This document shows, in pieces, positions 36,448-46,091 of a stretch of DNA of 64,000 nucleotides (its first letter is position 1; every line of letters begins with the position of its first letter). The stretch is from NORP240 sp965222175. Lineage in GTDB: Bacteria; Pseudomonadota; Gammaproteobacteria; Pseudomonadales; Pseudohongiellaceae. The notes beneath the pieces were generated by a model. The model worked only from the letters and a program-made list of their open reading frames with translations, did not search any database and was not told the DNA's origin. The stretch covers positions 620,001 through 684,000 of the forward strand of contig OZ244938.1 in NCBI GenBank assembly GCA_965222175.1. Direction: 5' to 3'. The translations under genes and the position numbers were made by a program.

Positions 36448-38587
36448 AGATGGAATTGGATCCCGTGTCAGTATCGAGAGAAGTGGACGGCTGTCGGGCT
36501 TTCAACATCACCGTGGAACAGGAAAACAGGCGCAGCTGCCTTTTTACCAGGCAATTTTCCGGATCAGGTATTCCCGATTCCAGCGCCGTATCGAACAGGA
36601 TTTCCCATTCCTGGACACCGTCGAGTTGCGGTAGCCTGAAAGTGGTGGCGTCACGGCCGGCATGGAAAATAAAAAACAGTCGTTCCAGGTATTTATTCAT
36701 CGACTCGCGCCAGCTCAGCAGATGGCCCAGCGTCCTGGCCTGGTGGTCCGACCAGTGACTGGGCTGCATAAGGTCGCCGGACTTGCTGAACCATTCAGCC
36801 TGTGGCTTATCGGTTGACTCGCTGAAATGAATATAGCGATCCATGGAAAACACCTGAAACTTTTTCCGCAGGGCAATAACATGACTGACGAATGCCTGCT
36901 GGCGTTGTCCGTGACTGCTTATATCCTCCCAGTTTATCCAGCTGATTTCGTTGTCCTGACAGTAGGCATTGTTGTTGCCCTGTTGACTTCTCCCCACTTC
37001 GTCACCTGCTGAAAGCATGGGGGTACCCTGGGACAAAAGCAGTGTGGCCAGCATATTGCGCTGTTGCCGCCAGCGCAGGATGCTGATGGATGCGTCATGG
37101 GTGGGACCTTCCACGCCGAAATTGTCGCTGTAGTTTTCCCGGTGTCCGTCCTGGTTTTCTTCCAGGTTCAACTCATTGTGGCGTTTTCGATAGCTGACCA
37201 GGTCGGCAACGGTGAAGCCATCATGGCTGGTGATGAAATTGATGCTGGCACTGGGTCGGCGTCCTGAATGTTCAAAAATGTCGCTGGACCCATGAATACG
37301 ACGTGCCAGATCAGGCATTACACCGGAGTCACCTTTCCAGAACCTTCTGACCGTGTCCCGGTATCGATCATTCCACTCACTCCAGCCCGCGGGGAAATTC
37401 CCAAGCTGATAGCCGCCGGGTCCGATGTCCCATGGTTCGGCGATAAACTTGGTTCCGGCAAGTACCGGATCCTGCAAAATCGCATCGAAAAATCCGCTGC
37501 CCTGATCGTAACCCTGTTGTTCCCGCCCCAGGACCGGGGCCAGGTCAAAGCGAAAGCCATCCACCTGCATGGTTTTCACCCAGTAGCGCAGGCAATCCAT
37601 CATCAACTGGATTACCCGGGGATGCAGCACGTTGATGGTGTTGCCGCAGCCGGTGTCGTTGATGTAATAGCGCCGGTCCTCCGGCTGCAGGCGATAGTAG
37701 GAATAATTGTCGATACCCTTGAATGACAGGGTTGGTCCAAGCCGGTTGCCTTCGGCCGTATGATTGAAGACTACATCGAGAATCACTTCCATGCCGGCAT
37801 CGTGAATGGCATCCACCATGTCGCGGAATTCGAGGATGTTGTCACCGCTCAGGTAATCCCGGTGAGGCGCAAAAAACGCCATGGTATTGTAGCCCCAGTA
37901 GTTGGTCAGGCCCCGTTCCAGCAGGAACGGTTCGCTTATAAAGCTCTGCACCGGCAGCAGTTCGATACTGGTCACGCCCAGGCTTTTCAGGTACTCCAGC
38001 ATGCGGGGATTCTTCAGTCCCGAAAACTTGCCCCGTTCGGACTCCGCCAGATCCGGGTGCGTCCGGGTAAGTCCTTTCAGATGTGCTTCGTAGATAATGG
38101 TGTCGGCCTTGGCGATGCGATTGCGTGGCGGGGGAGGTCGCGAATGATCGGCAATCACCACGCAGCGTGGCATGAACGCGGCGTTGTCGCGTTCGTCCAT
38201 GACCAGGTCCTGATCCGGGTGGGACGCATCGTAGCCATAGTGATGATCCGACCAGTCGAAATTTCCATGGAGATGCCTGGCATAGGGATCCAACAACAGC
38301 TTGTTGGGATTGAAGCGATGGCCGAGATGGGGCTGGTAGGGGCCGTGGACCCGATACCCGTAAAGCGTGCCGGGACCGGCGCCAGGCAGGAATCCGTGCC
38401 AAACCTGGTTGCTGACTGCCGGAAGTTCCAGCCTGGCAACCTCGGTGCTGCCGTCCGCAGAGAACAGGCATAACTCAACCCGTTCGGCGTGGGCGGAAAA
38501 CAGGGCGAAATTTACGCCGCCTTCCTCGCAGGATGCTCCCAGTGGATACGGCTGACCTGCTTCCAGCTGTTGACTCGCGTCGATCAT
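36440..38587 (-). CDS. glgX: Glycogen debranching enzyme GlgX (isoamylase type)
   Basis: 715 residues, GH13_11. Cuts alpha-1,6 branches of the limit dextrins left by GlgP. It begins with a CBM48-type domain (GQPYPLGASCEEGGVNFALFSAHAE). The catalytic barrel holds VIYEAHLKG-like text (IIYEAHLKGLTRTHPDL), the nucleophile Asp in DGFRFDLAPVLGRE, the acid/base Glu in KFIAEPWDIGPGGYQLG and the stabilising Asp in FITSHDGFTVADL. The C-terminal end is slightly longer than in E. coli GlgX (657). It overlaps glgB by 4 bp and glgP by 8 bp. Confidence 0.95.
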   Translation of the reverse strand: MIDASQQLEAGQPYPLGASCEEGGVNFALFSAHAERVELCLFSADGSTEVARLELPAVSNQVWHGFLPGAGPGTLYGYRVHGPYQPHLGHRFNPNKLLLDPYARHLHGNFDWSDHHYGYDASHPDQDLVMDERDNAAFMPRCVVIADHSRPPPPRNRIAKADTIIYEAHLKGLTRTHPDLAESERGKFSGLKNPRMLEYLKSLGVTSIELLPVQSFISEPFLLERGLTNYWGYNTMAFFAPHRDYLSGDNILEFRDMVDAIHDAGMEVILDVVFNHTAEGNRLGPTLSFKGIDNYSYYRLQPEDRRYYINDTGCGNTINVLHPRVIQLMMDCLRYWVKTMQVDGFRFDLAPVLGREQQGYDQGSGFFDAILQDPVLAGTKFIAEPWDIGPGGYQLGNFPAGWSEWNDRYRDTVRRFWKGDSGVMPDLARRIHGSSDIFEHSGRRPSASINFITSHDGFTVADLVSYRKRHNELNLEENQDGHRENYSDNFGVEGPTHDASISILRWRQQRNMLATLLLSQGTPMLSAGDEVGRSQQGNNNAYCQDNEISWINWEDISSHGQRQQAFVSHVIALRKKFQVFSMDRYIHFSESTDKPQAEWFSKSGDLMQPSHWSDHQARTLGHLLSWRESMNKYLERLFFIFHAGRDATTFRLPQLDGVQEWEILFDTALESGIPDPENCLVKRQLRLFSCSTVMLKARQPSTSLDTDTGSNSIYE

Positions 38588-40800
38588 GCAGCACTTTCCT
38601 TGTGTCTCAAAATCAGGGTGGCCAGGGGCGGCAGGGTGACGGTCACGGAGAACGGTCGCCCATGACTTGGACGCGGCTCCACTGTGACCTCGCCGAGATT
38701 GCCATGGTCGGTACCCCCGTAGAATTCGCTATTGGTATTCAGGCACTCCAGGTAGCTGCCCGGCCGCGGTACGCCAAACCTGAACTGCTCATACAGGGTA
38801 GGTGTGAAATTACAGGCGATGATCAGCTCTTCATCCGGTGTCTGGCCTTTTCTGATAAAAATGAATACGGCACCGGATTGTTCTCCGACGGTAATCCATT
38901 CAAACCCGTCGGGATCATTGTCCCGACGCCACAGCCCGGGATTTGCCCGGTAGGTGGTGTTGAGATCGGCCACCAGCTGTTGAATTCCCCGATGACTCTG
39001 GTGTTCCAGGAGATGCCAGTCCAGGCTATGGTCGTGATTCCACTCGGCGCGCTGGGCTATTTCCCCGCCCATGAACAGCAGCTGCTTGCCGGGGTGGGTC
39101 CACATGAAGCCCAGGTAGGCCCGCAGGCTGGCAAATTTCTGCCAGTCATCACCCGGCATCTTTTCCAGCAGGGAGCGTTTGCCGTGCACTACTTCGTCAT
39201 GGCTCAACGGGAGGATGAAATTCTCACTGAATCCGTAAAGCAGGCCGAAAGACATTTCGTTCTGATGGTACTGGCGATGAATGGAATCCCGGCTCATGTA
39301 CGTGAGCGTGTCGTTCATCCAGCCCAGATTCCACTTGAAACCGAAACCAAGGCCACCGCTATCGGCAAAGCGTGTGACACCTGGCCATGCAGTGGATTCC
39401 TCGGCAACCATCATGACATCGGGAAAACGCTGGTACGCCCTGATATTGATCTGTCGCAGCAGTTCGATTGCAGCAAGATTCTCGCGACCGCCAAGATGAT
39501 TCGGCAGCCACTCGCCTTCATCGCGGCTGTAGTCGAGGTACAGCATCGATGCCACAGCATCGAAACGCAGACCATCAATATGAAATTCCTCCAGCCAGTA
39601 GAGTGCGTTACTCAACAGGTAGCTGCGTACTTCCGGTCGCCCGTAGTTGAAAATATAGGTTTTCCAGTCCGGGTGGAAACCCTGACGAGGGTCACTGTGC
39701 TCGTACAGATGCGTGCCATCAAATTTGCCAAGGCCATGTTCGTCCGTGGGAAAATGGCCCGGAACCCAGTCCAGCAGGATGCCGATGTCATTGCGATGGG
39801 CCAGGTCTACCAGGTATCGGAAATCATTGGGGCTGCCGTATCGACAGGTGGGAGCGAACATGCCGAGGGGCTGGTAACCCCATGAGCCCTCAAACGGATA
39901 TTCGTTGATCGGCATCAGCTGAATATGGGTAAAACCCAGTTCCTTGACGTAGGGAATCAGCGAGTCGGCCAGTTCACGGTAGGTCAACAGGTCATTGCCT
40001 TCGGCCTTGCGTCGCCAGGACCCCGGATGCACCTCGTAGATGGACAGGGGCGAGTCCACGCGCTGCCGGTCCCGTCGGTTATTGAGCCAGTCCAGGTCCT
40101 GCCAGGAATACTTTTCCTCCATGGGAACCCGGGACGCCGTTCCGGGGCGCAACTCCATCTGCCGGGCATAGGGATCGGCCTTCAGTGGCAGACGATTGCC
40201 ACCGCCGTCATGTATAGCGTACTTGTAGTGCTCACCAGGACTGATAGCTGGCACAAACAGTTCCCATATGCCGCTGTCATGGTGCACACGCATCGGGTGG
40301 ACGCGTTCATCCCAGTTATTGAAATCACCCACCACTGCGACCCGGCTGGCATTTGGCGCCCAAACGGTGAAGCGGACCCCGTTTACGCCCTCCTGGGACA
40401 TGAGGTTGGCTCCGAGCAGTCGATAAGCGTACTCATGTGAGCCCTCGTGGAAGAGGTACAGGTCGTCACTGTCAAGACTGGAACCGAATCGGTAGGGATC
40501 GTCGATGATCAGGCTGGCAAGGGGATAATTGACCTTGAGGCGATAAGCCTCCAGGTCGGAATAATGTATCGAACCTTCAAAAAAGCCGTCATCGTGCAGT
40601 CGTTTCAGTTTTCCCAGGTGAGTCTCGCTGTCCGTGGCGAGAATCTCGATGGATTCTGCGCCTGGAAGGAATGCCCTGATTACTTTCCAATCGACGCCTT
40701 CAATGGTGTGCATGCCGAGAATGGAAAACGGATCATTGTGCGTTCCGGATACAATGGCATTGATTTTGGCGTCATCGAGCAGGTGGGTTTCGCTGTTCAT
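38584..40800 (-). CDS. glgB: 1,4-alpha-glucan branching enzyme
   Basis: 738 residues, GH13_9. Introduces alpha-1,6 branches into glycogen. It has two N-terminal CBM48/early-set domains (NDPFSILGMH near residue 20, then GVRFTVWAPNASRVAVVGDFNNWD near 122). The barrel has YEVHPGSWRR, the nucleophile Asp in DGLRFDAVASMLYLDYSR, the acid/base Glu in MMVAEESTAWPGVT and LPLSHDEVVHGK. Length is typical of the GlgB group with the N1 domain (E. coli 728). The 4-bp overlap with malQ upstream and glgX downstream indicates translational coupling. Confidence 0.96.
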   Translation of the reverse strand: MNSETHLLDDAKINAIVSGTHNDPFSILGMHTIEGVDWKVIRAFLPGAESIEILATDSETHLGKLKRLHDDGFFEGSIHYSDLEAYRLKVNYPLASLIIDDPYRFGSSLDSDDLYLFHEGSHEYAYRLLGANLMSQEGVNGVRFTVWAPNASRVAVVGDFNNWDERVHPMRVHHDSGIWELFVPAISPGEHYKYAIHDGGGNRLPLKADPYARQMELRPGTASRVPMEEKYSWQDLDWLNNRRDRQRVDSPLSIYEVHPGSWRRKAEGNDLLTYRELADSLIPYVKELGFTHIQLMPINEYPFEGSWGYQPLGMFAPTCRYGSPNDFRYLVDLAHRNDIGILLDWVPGHFPTDEHGLGKFDGTHLYEHSDPRQGFHPDWKTYIFNYGRPEVRSYLLSNALYWLEEFHIDGLRFDAVASMLYLDYSRDEGEWLPNHLGGRENLAAIELLRQINIRAYQRFPDVMMVAEESTAWPGVTRFADSGGLGFGFKWNLGWMNDTLTYMSRDSIHRQYHQNEMSFGLLYGFSENFILPLSHDEVVHGKRSLLEKMPGDDWQKFASLRAYLGFMWTHPGKQLLFMGGEIAQRAEWNHDHSLDWHLLEHQSHRGIQQLVADLNTTYRANPGLWRRDNDPDGFEWITVGEQSGAVFIFIRKGQTPDEELIIACNFTPTLYEQFRFGVPRPGSYLECLNTNSEFYGGTDHGNLGEVTVEPRPSHGRPFSVTVTLPPLATLILRHKESAA

Positions 40801-42968
40801 CCGCTTACTCTCGCCGATACGAATTCGCTAAGCATGTTTTTACGCTCGGGGCTGTCAAAGAGCTGTTCAATGGTCACCGGCAGTTTTCGCTGCCAGTTGG
40901 GGTACTCCTTGCTGGTGCCCGGTATGTTAATGGGTTTTTCCACGAGACACAGGTCCTCCGGCTGTAGTGACACAAGCTGGGATGCGCTGCCGGCATTGGC
41001 CTGCAGAATGGCCGTGCAGAGGGCGGCGTCGAAGCGGCGGTGTATGTTGAAGTCCTGCCAGTTTTCGGGAAGCAGGTCTAACTCATTGAGCAGGTGCAGG
41101 ATCTGTATCAGATCAGACTCCCTTGCGCTAATAGCCGAGTTCAGCTCATCCGGACTTTCGAACAGGCCAATTTCCGATCGAAGAGCCAGGTCGCTTTTCG
41201 ACCACCAGGCAGCCAGGGTGGGAACGTCGTGATTGGCCACCATTGCCAGGGACCGGGGATTCCAGTCCCGTGGGTGGCGAAAGTACACGGCATCGCTTTT
41301 CTCGAAATAGAACAGCAGGTTGGAAAAGACCGAGGAATCCCACATGAGATGCCTGATTTCCGGTGGCACGATGCCCAGATCCTCGCCGATGACCACGCAT
41401 TTCTGTCGCAGGCTTTCCAGGCGCAGGATGGCGAACAGGTCGTCGGCAGGGTACTTCACGTAGGCACCCTGACCGGTATGACTCCTGGACCCTTCCTGGC
41501 CGGCTTCACCCGCGCCTGGCTGGCGCTCCGGACACCACCACAGCCGCATCAGGCTCATGATATGGTCAATGCGCAACGCGCCACAATGGCGCATATTGTC
41601 CTGCAGTAATTCGATGAAATGGGCAAAGCCGGTCTGTCTGAGAGCCAGTGGATTCATCGGCGGCAGTCCCCAGTTCTGCCCCTGGGGAGCAAACGGGTCA
41701 GGTGGTGCGCCAACGCTGGCCAGTTCACAGAACACCGTCGGATTCAAACAGACCTCGGCGCCGTTGCGATCGCTGCCGACGGCTATATCCCGCACCAGTC
41801 CTATGGCCATGCCGGCTTGCTGTGCTTCCAGCTGACAGGCCTGCAACTGGGCATCCGCCAGCCACTGCAGGTAGTAGTGGAACCGGGGATCAGCCGCGTC
41901 GGGTACCGAAGCCCGGCTTCGCCGGGCCTGAAATTCCCCAAATCGAACCAGCACTTCCCCTTTCCCGGACACCCAGTGATTGAATGCCAGGCCCCGGGAG
42001 CTGGACTCGTCAAGGTGCTGAACCCGGAACCGGTGGAACATTCTGAGAAGCACCGAGTGCTTCAATCGGCTTACCTTTTCGTAATCAACCAGGTCGGTTT
42101 CCCGCAACGCCCGCAGCCGGGACTGGAAGTCAGGCTCGTCGACATGGGTGCGGATTTCATCGCTTTCAATGAAATCCGATTCACTTTCGATATCGATGTA
42201 AAGGGGGTTCAGAAAGCGCCGGTCCACCGGGCTGTACGGGCTGCAGTTCTGCGGCGCGAGATTGTCCAGGACATGCAGTGGATTGAGCATGATGAAATCC
42301 AGCCCGGCCCCGGCACTGTTGGTCACAAAGGTGCGGAGGTCGGTGAAATCACCAATGCCCCAGTTCCGTGACGAGCGCAGCTCATAGAGGTGCAGGGAAA
42401 TACCCGCCAGGCGTCGACCGGCAATCATCCAGTCGGGTTCGTAGCATCGGGCAGGCGCGGCGATGATCAGGAAATCACGACTTTCACCGGCGTCGAGGGT
42501 GAGCCGATGGTAGCCGGCGGGCAGGGCCGGCAGCACAAGTTTGCGGATGCTTCCCCAGTCACCGGCGGTTTCGAAACGCGCCACCTGGTCAAGCTGATCA
42601 GGTACAAAAGAGCCGGCCAGGCGTTCCCCGGGCTCGGTGATCATGGACCAGGTGAAGCTACGTTGCAGCTCGTCGCGTAACAGGGAGAGATTGAGCGTGG
42701 TTCCGGTGTTGCAGGGCACCACGGTGGCTGCCGGCAGCCAGTGTCCCCGGGCCTGTTCCTGGCAGTCGTTCAGAATCCGGTGCACGTCACTGTCGGCATG
42801 GAGTTCAACGCCCATCAGCCCCAGAACCGCGAGGCGATCACCATGCGCTATTTCCTGTTGCTCACCGGCATAGTTGATAAAGTCGGGTATGATGCCGTGC
42901 AGTTCCAGCAGCGCCTGCACGTCCGGGCTGTCCGGCAATACCGGTGATAAAGTTCCGGTTTCAGTCAT
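40797..42968 (-). CDS. malQ: 4-alpha-glucanotransferase (amylomaltase)
   Basis: 723 residues from the ATG at 42968, which overlaps the glk stop as ATGA; longer readings into glk (to 43070) lack support. GH77: transfers glucan chains and frees glucose from short maltodextrins. It has the long N-terminal domains of the E. coli-type enzyme, then SRNWGIGDFTDLRTF, the nucleophile Asp in LRIDHIMSLMRLWW, the acid/base Glu in VVIGEDLGIVPPEIR and VANHDVPTLAAWW. The products suit the neighbouring glucokinase. Second gene in the transcription order glk, malQ, glgB. Confidence 0.94.
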   Translation of the reverse strand: MTETGTLSPVLPDSPDVQALLELHGIIPDFINYAGEQQEIAHGDRLAVLGLMGVELHADSDVHRILNDCQEQARGHWLPAATVVPCNTGTTLNLSLLRDELQRSFTWSMITEPGERLAGSFVPDQLDQVARFETAGDWGSIRKLVLPALPAGYHRLTLDAGESRDFLIIAAPARCYEPDWMIAGRRLAGISLHLYELRSSRNWGIGDFTDLRTFVTNSAGAGLDFIMLNPLHVLDNLAPQNCSPYSPVDRRFLNPLYIDIESESDFIESDEIRTHVDEPDFQSRLRALRETDLVDYEKVSRLKHSVLLRMFHRFRVQHLDESSSRGLAFNHWVSGKGEVLVRFGEFQARRSRASVPDAADPRFHYYLQWLADAQLQACQLEAQQAGMAIGLVRDIAVGSDRNGAEVCLNPTVFCELASVGAPPDPFAPQGQNWGLPPMNPLALRQTGFAHFIELLQDNMRHCGALRIDHIMSLMRLWWCPERQPGAGEAGQEGSRSHTGQGAYVKYPADDLFAILRLESLRQKCVVIGEDLGIVPPEIRHLMWDSSVFSNLLFYFEKSDAVYFRHPRDWNPRSLAMVANHDVPTLAAWWSKSDLALRSEIGLFESPDELNSAISARESDLIQILHLLNELDLLPENWQDFNIHRRFDAALCTAILQANAGSASQLVSLQPEDLCLVEKPINIPGTSKEYPNWQRKLPVTIEQLFDSPERKNMLSEFVSARVSG

Positions 42969-43957
42969 ACTGACCATGCCTCCCGGTTGGCCTGGGCACG
43001 GGCCAGGCTGGCAGCTCCCAGCAACCCAGGCTGGGGCGTCAGCACGCGGGCCACCGGGATCTGCCGGCAATAGTCGCGGTAGCGTCCCTTGTTGTCGAAA
43101 TGTTCAAGGAAAGTCATGGCATCGAATTGTGACTGCAGGCTCTGCTGAACTCCTCCGGAAAGATAAACTCCACCCTTGGCGGCGAACGCCAGGGCCAGAT
43201 CCCCGCATACACTGCCGAACACCTGGGTGAACAGCTCGATGGCCGACTGGCAACGCTGGTGGCCTGCAGCTGCCTTCTCGGTAATCTGTTGCGGCGCCAG
43301 GTTGTCTTCCTCGCCTTCCAGCTGGGCCAGCGCGCCATAGATGTTTGCAAGGCCCGGGCCAGAAACCAGCCGTTCTGCCGACACCCGGGGGAACCGCGAC
43401 CACAGCGTGGCCAGCAGGCGCTGCTGTAACGGCGACTGAGGTGCAAAGCTGATGTGCCCGCCCTCGGATTCAACCACCTGCCCGTCGGGCAGCAGGGCGG
43501 CGACGCCAAGCCCTGTTCCCGGACCGATGATCGCCCGATTCCACGCTTCCTGATGGGTCTTCGGGGTCCTCAGCCACAGGATGTCGTCGGCCGGCAGGTG
43601 GGGAATGGCGTGGGCCTGGGCCGAGAAATCGTTGACGGTAAGTACCTGGCAACCGAATTTTTCCGCCAGCTGCGCCGGAGTAACGGACCAGGACAGGTTG
43701 ACCAGCCACACGGACTCGTTCTGCACGTCACCGGGCAGGGCCAGGCACAGCAGCCGGCAGGAGCAGGTGCGGTGCAACTGCCTGTCCAACAAGCCCAGGT
43801 AATGGGACAGCGCCGCTTCCAGATGCGCAAATTGCGCGCATTCGACTACCTCGATGCACTGTAATGACGCGTCCGGGGATGGCAGCATGCCGAAGCGGAT
43901 ATGGGTACCTCCCACGTCCACGATGATGGCGAACAGCTTTTCTGGCGTAGTTTCCAT
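42965..43957 (-). CDS. glk: Glucokinase
   Basis: 330 residues, Glk (hexokinase-fold) family. Phosphorylates glucose to glucose-6-phosphate with ATP. Motifs: the phosphate-1 loop IIVDVGGTHIRFGML near residue 12, VNDFSAQAHAIPHL, the substrate block IIGPGTGLGVAALLPDG, and ESEGGHISFAPQS with the conserved His-Glu region. First gene of the glycogen operon and coupled to malQ by ATGA. It can phosphorylate glucose released by MalQ and feed it to Zwf. It follows ettA by 38 bp on the same strand, so read-through from the ettA promoter is possible. Confidence 0.94.
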   Translation of the reverse strand: METTPEKLFAIIVDVGGTHIRFGMLPSPDASLQCIEVVECAQFAHLEAALSHYLGLLDRQLHRTCSCRLLCLALPGDVQNESVWLVNLSWSVTPAQLAEKFGCQVLTVNDFSAQAHAIPHLPADDILWLRTPKTHQEAWNRAIIGPGTGLGVAALLPDGQVVESEGGHISFAPQSPLQQRLLATLWSRFPRVSAERLVSGPGLANIYGALAQLEGEEDNLAPQQITEKAAAGHQRCQSAIELFTQVFGSVCGDLALAFAAKGGVYLSGGVQQSLQSQFDAMTFLEHFDNKGRYRDYCRQIPVARVLTPQPGLLGAASLARAQANREAWSV

Positions 43958-43995
43958 GGTGCAGTGACGTATCCCGACAACCGATCAGAGTTTTC

Positions 43996-45663
43996 TCAGG
44001 CCAGCTTTCTGTATTTCACGCGGGTAGGCTGGGCTGTATCCCCTTGCCGTTTCTTGTAATCTTCCTCGTAGTCGGAATAGTTGCCCTCGTGGAAAACCAC
44101 CTGGCTGTTACCCTCGAAAGCCAGGATATGGGTACAGATCCTGTCCAGAAACCAGCGATCGTGAGAAACGACGATGACGTCGCCGGGAAAATTTAACAGA
44201 GCCTCTTCAAGTGCCCGCAGCGTTTCCACATCCAGGTCGTTGGTGGGCTCGTCCAGGAGCAGCACGTTGCCTCCGCTCTTCAGCAGTTTTGCCAGGTGCA
44301 GGCGGTTGCGTTCGCCGCCGGAAAGGTCCTTGACGTGCTTCTGCTGGTCCGATCCTCTGAAATTAAAGCGGCCCACGTAGGCGCGGGAATTGATCTCGTA
44401 TTTACCCACCTGGATGATGTCCTGGCCGTCGGAGACTTCCTGCCACACGGTATTATCGCCATTCAGGCTGTCCCGGCTCTGGTCCACGTAGGCCAGATCG
44501 ACGGTTTCGCCCATTTCTATGCTGCCGGAATCGGGCTTTTCGTCACCTACCAGCATGCGCAGAAAAGTGGTCTTGCCGGCACCGTTACCGCCGATTATCC
44601 CCAGTATGCAGCCCTTGGGCATGCTGAAGCTGAGGTCGTCGATCAGGCTTCGATCGCCGAATCCCTTGCCGAGATTGTGGATTTCGATGACCTTGTCACC
44701 CAGGCGCTGTCCGGGTGGGATATAAAGTTCCCGGGTCTCGTTACGTTGCTGGAATTCGCGGGAATTCAATTCCTCGAAGCGCGCCAGGCGGGCCTTGCTC
44801 TTGGACTGGCGGCCCTTGGGGTTGGTTTTTACCCATTCCAGTTCGGACTTGATGGTCCGGCGGTGGGCATCTTCCTGCTTCTGCTCCATTTCCAGGCGTT
44901 TTTCCTTGGCTTCCAGCCACTTGCTGTAATTTCCCTCGTAGGGAATGCCGTGGCCCCGATCCAGTTCCAGAATCCAGCCGGCCACGTTGTCCAGAAAATA
45001 CCGATCGTGGGTAATGGCCACCACGGTGCCGGGAAAGTCATGCAGGAAACGTTCAAGCCAGGCAATGCTTTCGGCATCCAGGTGATTGGTGGGCTCGTCC
45101 AGAAGCAGCATGTCGGGAGCCGACAGCAAAAGCCGGCAAAGTGCCACCCGACGCCGTTCGCCGCCGGACAGCCTGCTTACTTCCGCATCCCAGGGTGGCA
45201 GTCGAAGAGCATCCGCCGCCACTTCCAGCTTACGCTCCACGTCCCACCCGTCTGCCGCGTCGATGGCGTTCTGCAGCTCGCCCTGTTTCGCCAGCAGTTC
45301 GTTCATCTCATCGTCACTCATGGGTTCGGCAAAGCGGTCGCTGATGGTATTGAATTCTTCAATCAGCGCCAGCGTTTCCCGCATTCCTTCCTCGACATTG
45401 CCGCGTACGTCCCGGTTCTCATCGAGCTCGGGTTCCTGGGGCAGGTAGCCAATCCTGATGCCTGGCTGGGGACGAGCCTCTCCATTGAAGTCCTTGTCCA
45501 CGCCGGCCATGATGCGCAGCAACGTGGATTTACCGGCACCGTTGAGTCCCAGAACGCCGATCTTGGCTCCGGGGAAAAACGACAGGGAGATATCCTTGAG
45601 AATTTCCCGCTTGGGTGGCACCACTTTGCCTACCCGGTTCATGGTAAATACGTATTGCGCCAT
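43996..45663 (-). CDS. ettA: Energy-dependent translational throttle protein EttA (ABC-F)
   Basis: 555 residues. A ribosome-associated soluble ATPase that gates entry of the 70S complex into elongation according to ATP level. It has two ABC domains: Walker A GLNGAGKSTLLRI and GGNGAGKTTFLRM, signatures LSGGERRRVAL and LSGGERNRLHL, Walker B LLLDEPTNHLD and LLLDEPTNDLD. The linker ELEWVKTNPKGRQSKSKARLARFEEL is the P-site tRNA interaction motif of EttA. No membrane domain is present, so it is not a transporter. Normal length (E. coli 555). Confidence 0.96.
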   Translation of the reverse strand: MAQYVFTMNRVGKVVPPKREILKDISLSFFPGAKIGVLGLNGAGKSTLLRIMAGVDKDFNGEARPQPGIRIGYLPQEPELDENRDVRGNVEEGMRETLALIEEFNTISDRFAEPMSDDEMNELLAKQGELQNAIDAADGWDVERKLEVAADALRLPPWDAEVSRLSGGERRRVALCRLLLSAPDMLLLDEPTNHLDAESIAWLERFLHDFPGTVVAITHDRYFLDNVAGWILELDRGHGIPYEGNYSKWLEAKEKRLEMEQKQEDAHRRTIKSELEWVKTNPKGRQSKSKARLARFEELNSREFQQRNETRELYIPPGQRLGDKVIEIHNLGKGFGDRSLIDDLSFSMPKGCILGIIGGNGAGKTTFLRMLVGDEKPDSGSIEMGETVDLAYVDQSRDSLNGDNTVWQEVSDGQDIIQVGKYEINSRAYVGRFNFRGSDQQKHVKDLSGGERNRLHLAKLLKSGGNVLLLDEPTNDLDVETLRALEEALLNFPGDVIVVSHDRWFLDRICTHILAFEGNSQVVFHEGNYSDYEEDYKKRQGDTAQPTRVKYRKLA

Positions 45664-46091
45664 AAGTTTCCTGCTTGTTGTCCGTTAATCCGGGGTCTCA
45701 GTGACCCCATGCTGTTCCTGCCACAGGCCGGAATACCGCAATCCTGCTTCGGCAACACTCGGTCGCCGACGCGTTCGAGCTGACCGGCGGCCCCGGTCTC
45801 CGCTGCCCTGCGGCGATACCTTCCGGGACGCGAGCCGGTGCAGACCCGGGACAACCCTGTGGTTGCCTGCGGGTCATGGCTCGCGGCCATGGGTCGATCC
45901 TCAACGGGGATATCAGCCTGCTGTGAAATGGCCGCGTATTATCGCATAAATAAGCGATGTTCGCGCGATTCCGCAAACCGCCCGCCGGCAGTCCGGCCGT
46001 ACATTTTTGGGATGCCGCCCTGACCATCATCATGTAGAATACGCGCTTTCCCGATTTCCACCCGATACTCACTGCGCAAGCGGAGACCCCA
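45664..46091. other. 428-bp divergent region between ettA and glyA, no gene seen
   Basis: No coding region or RNA gene is recognisable on either strand. A GGGGTC / GACCCC hairpin (45692-45708) sits in the ettA leader. It must contain the promoters of ettA and glyA; a TAGAAT at 46035-46040 is a possible -10 for glyA but has no matching -35 at the usual spacing. Confidence 0.5.

Noticed and set aside
38533..39885. Open frame opposite glgB/glgX
   Set aside because: It spans parts of two real genes on the other strand and has no motif.
44296..45783. Long antisense open frame of 495 codons opposite ettA
   Set aside because: A frame artefact of high G+C; ettA on the other strand has all ABC motifs.
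46000..46091. Sigma-70 promoter for glyA
   Set aside because: TAGAAT at 46035-46040 is plausible, but no -35 lies at 16-18 bp spacing; not reported as a feature.
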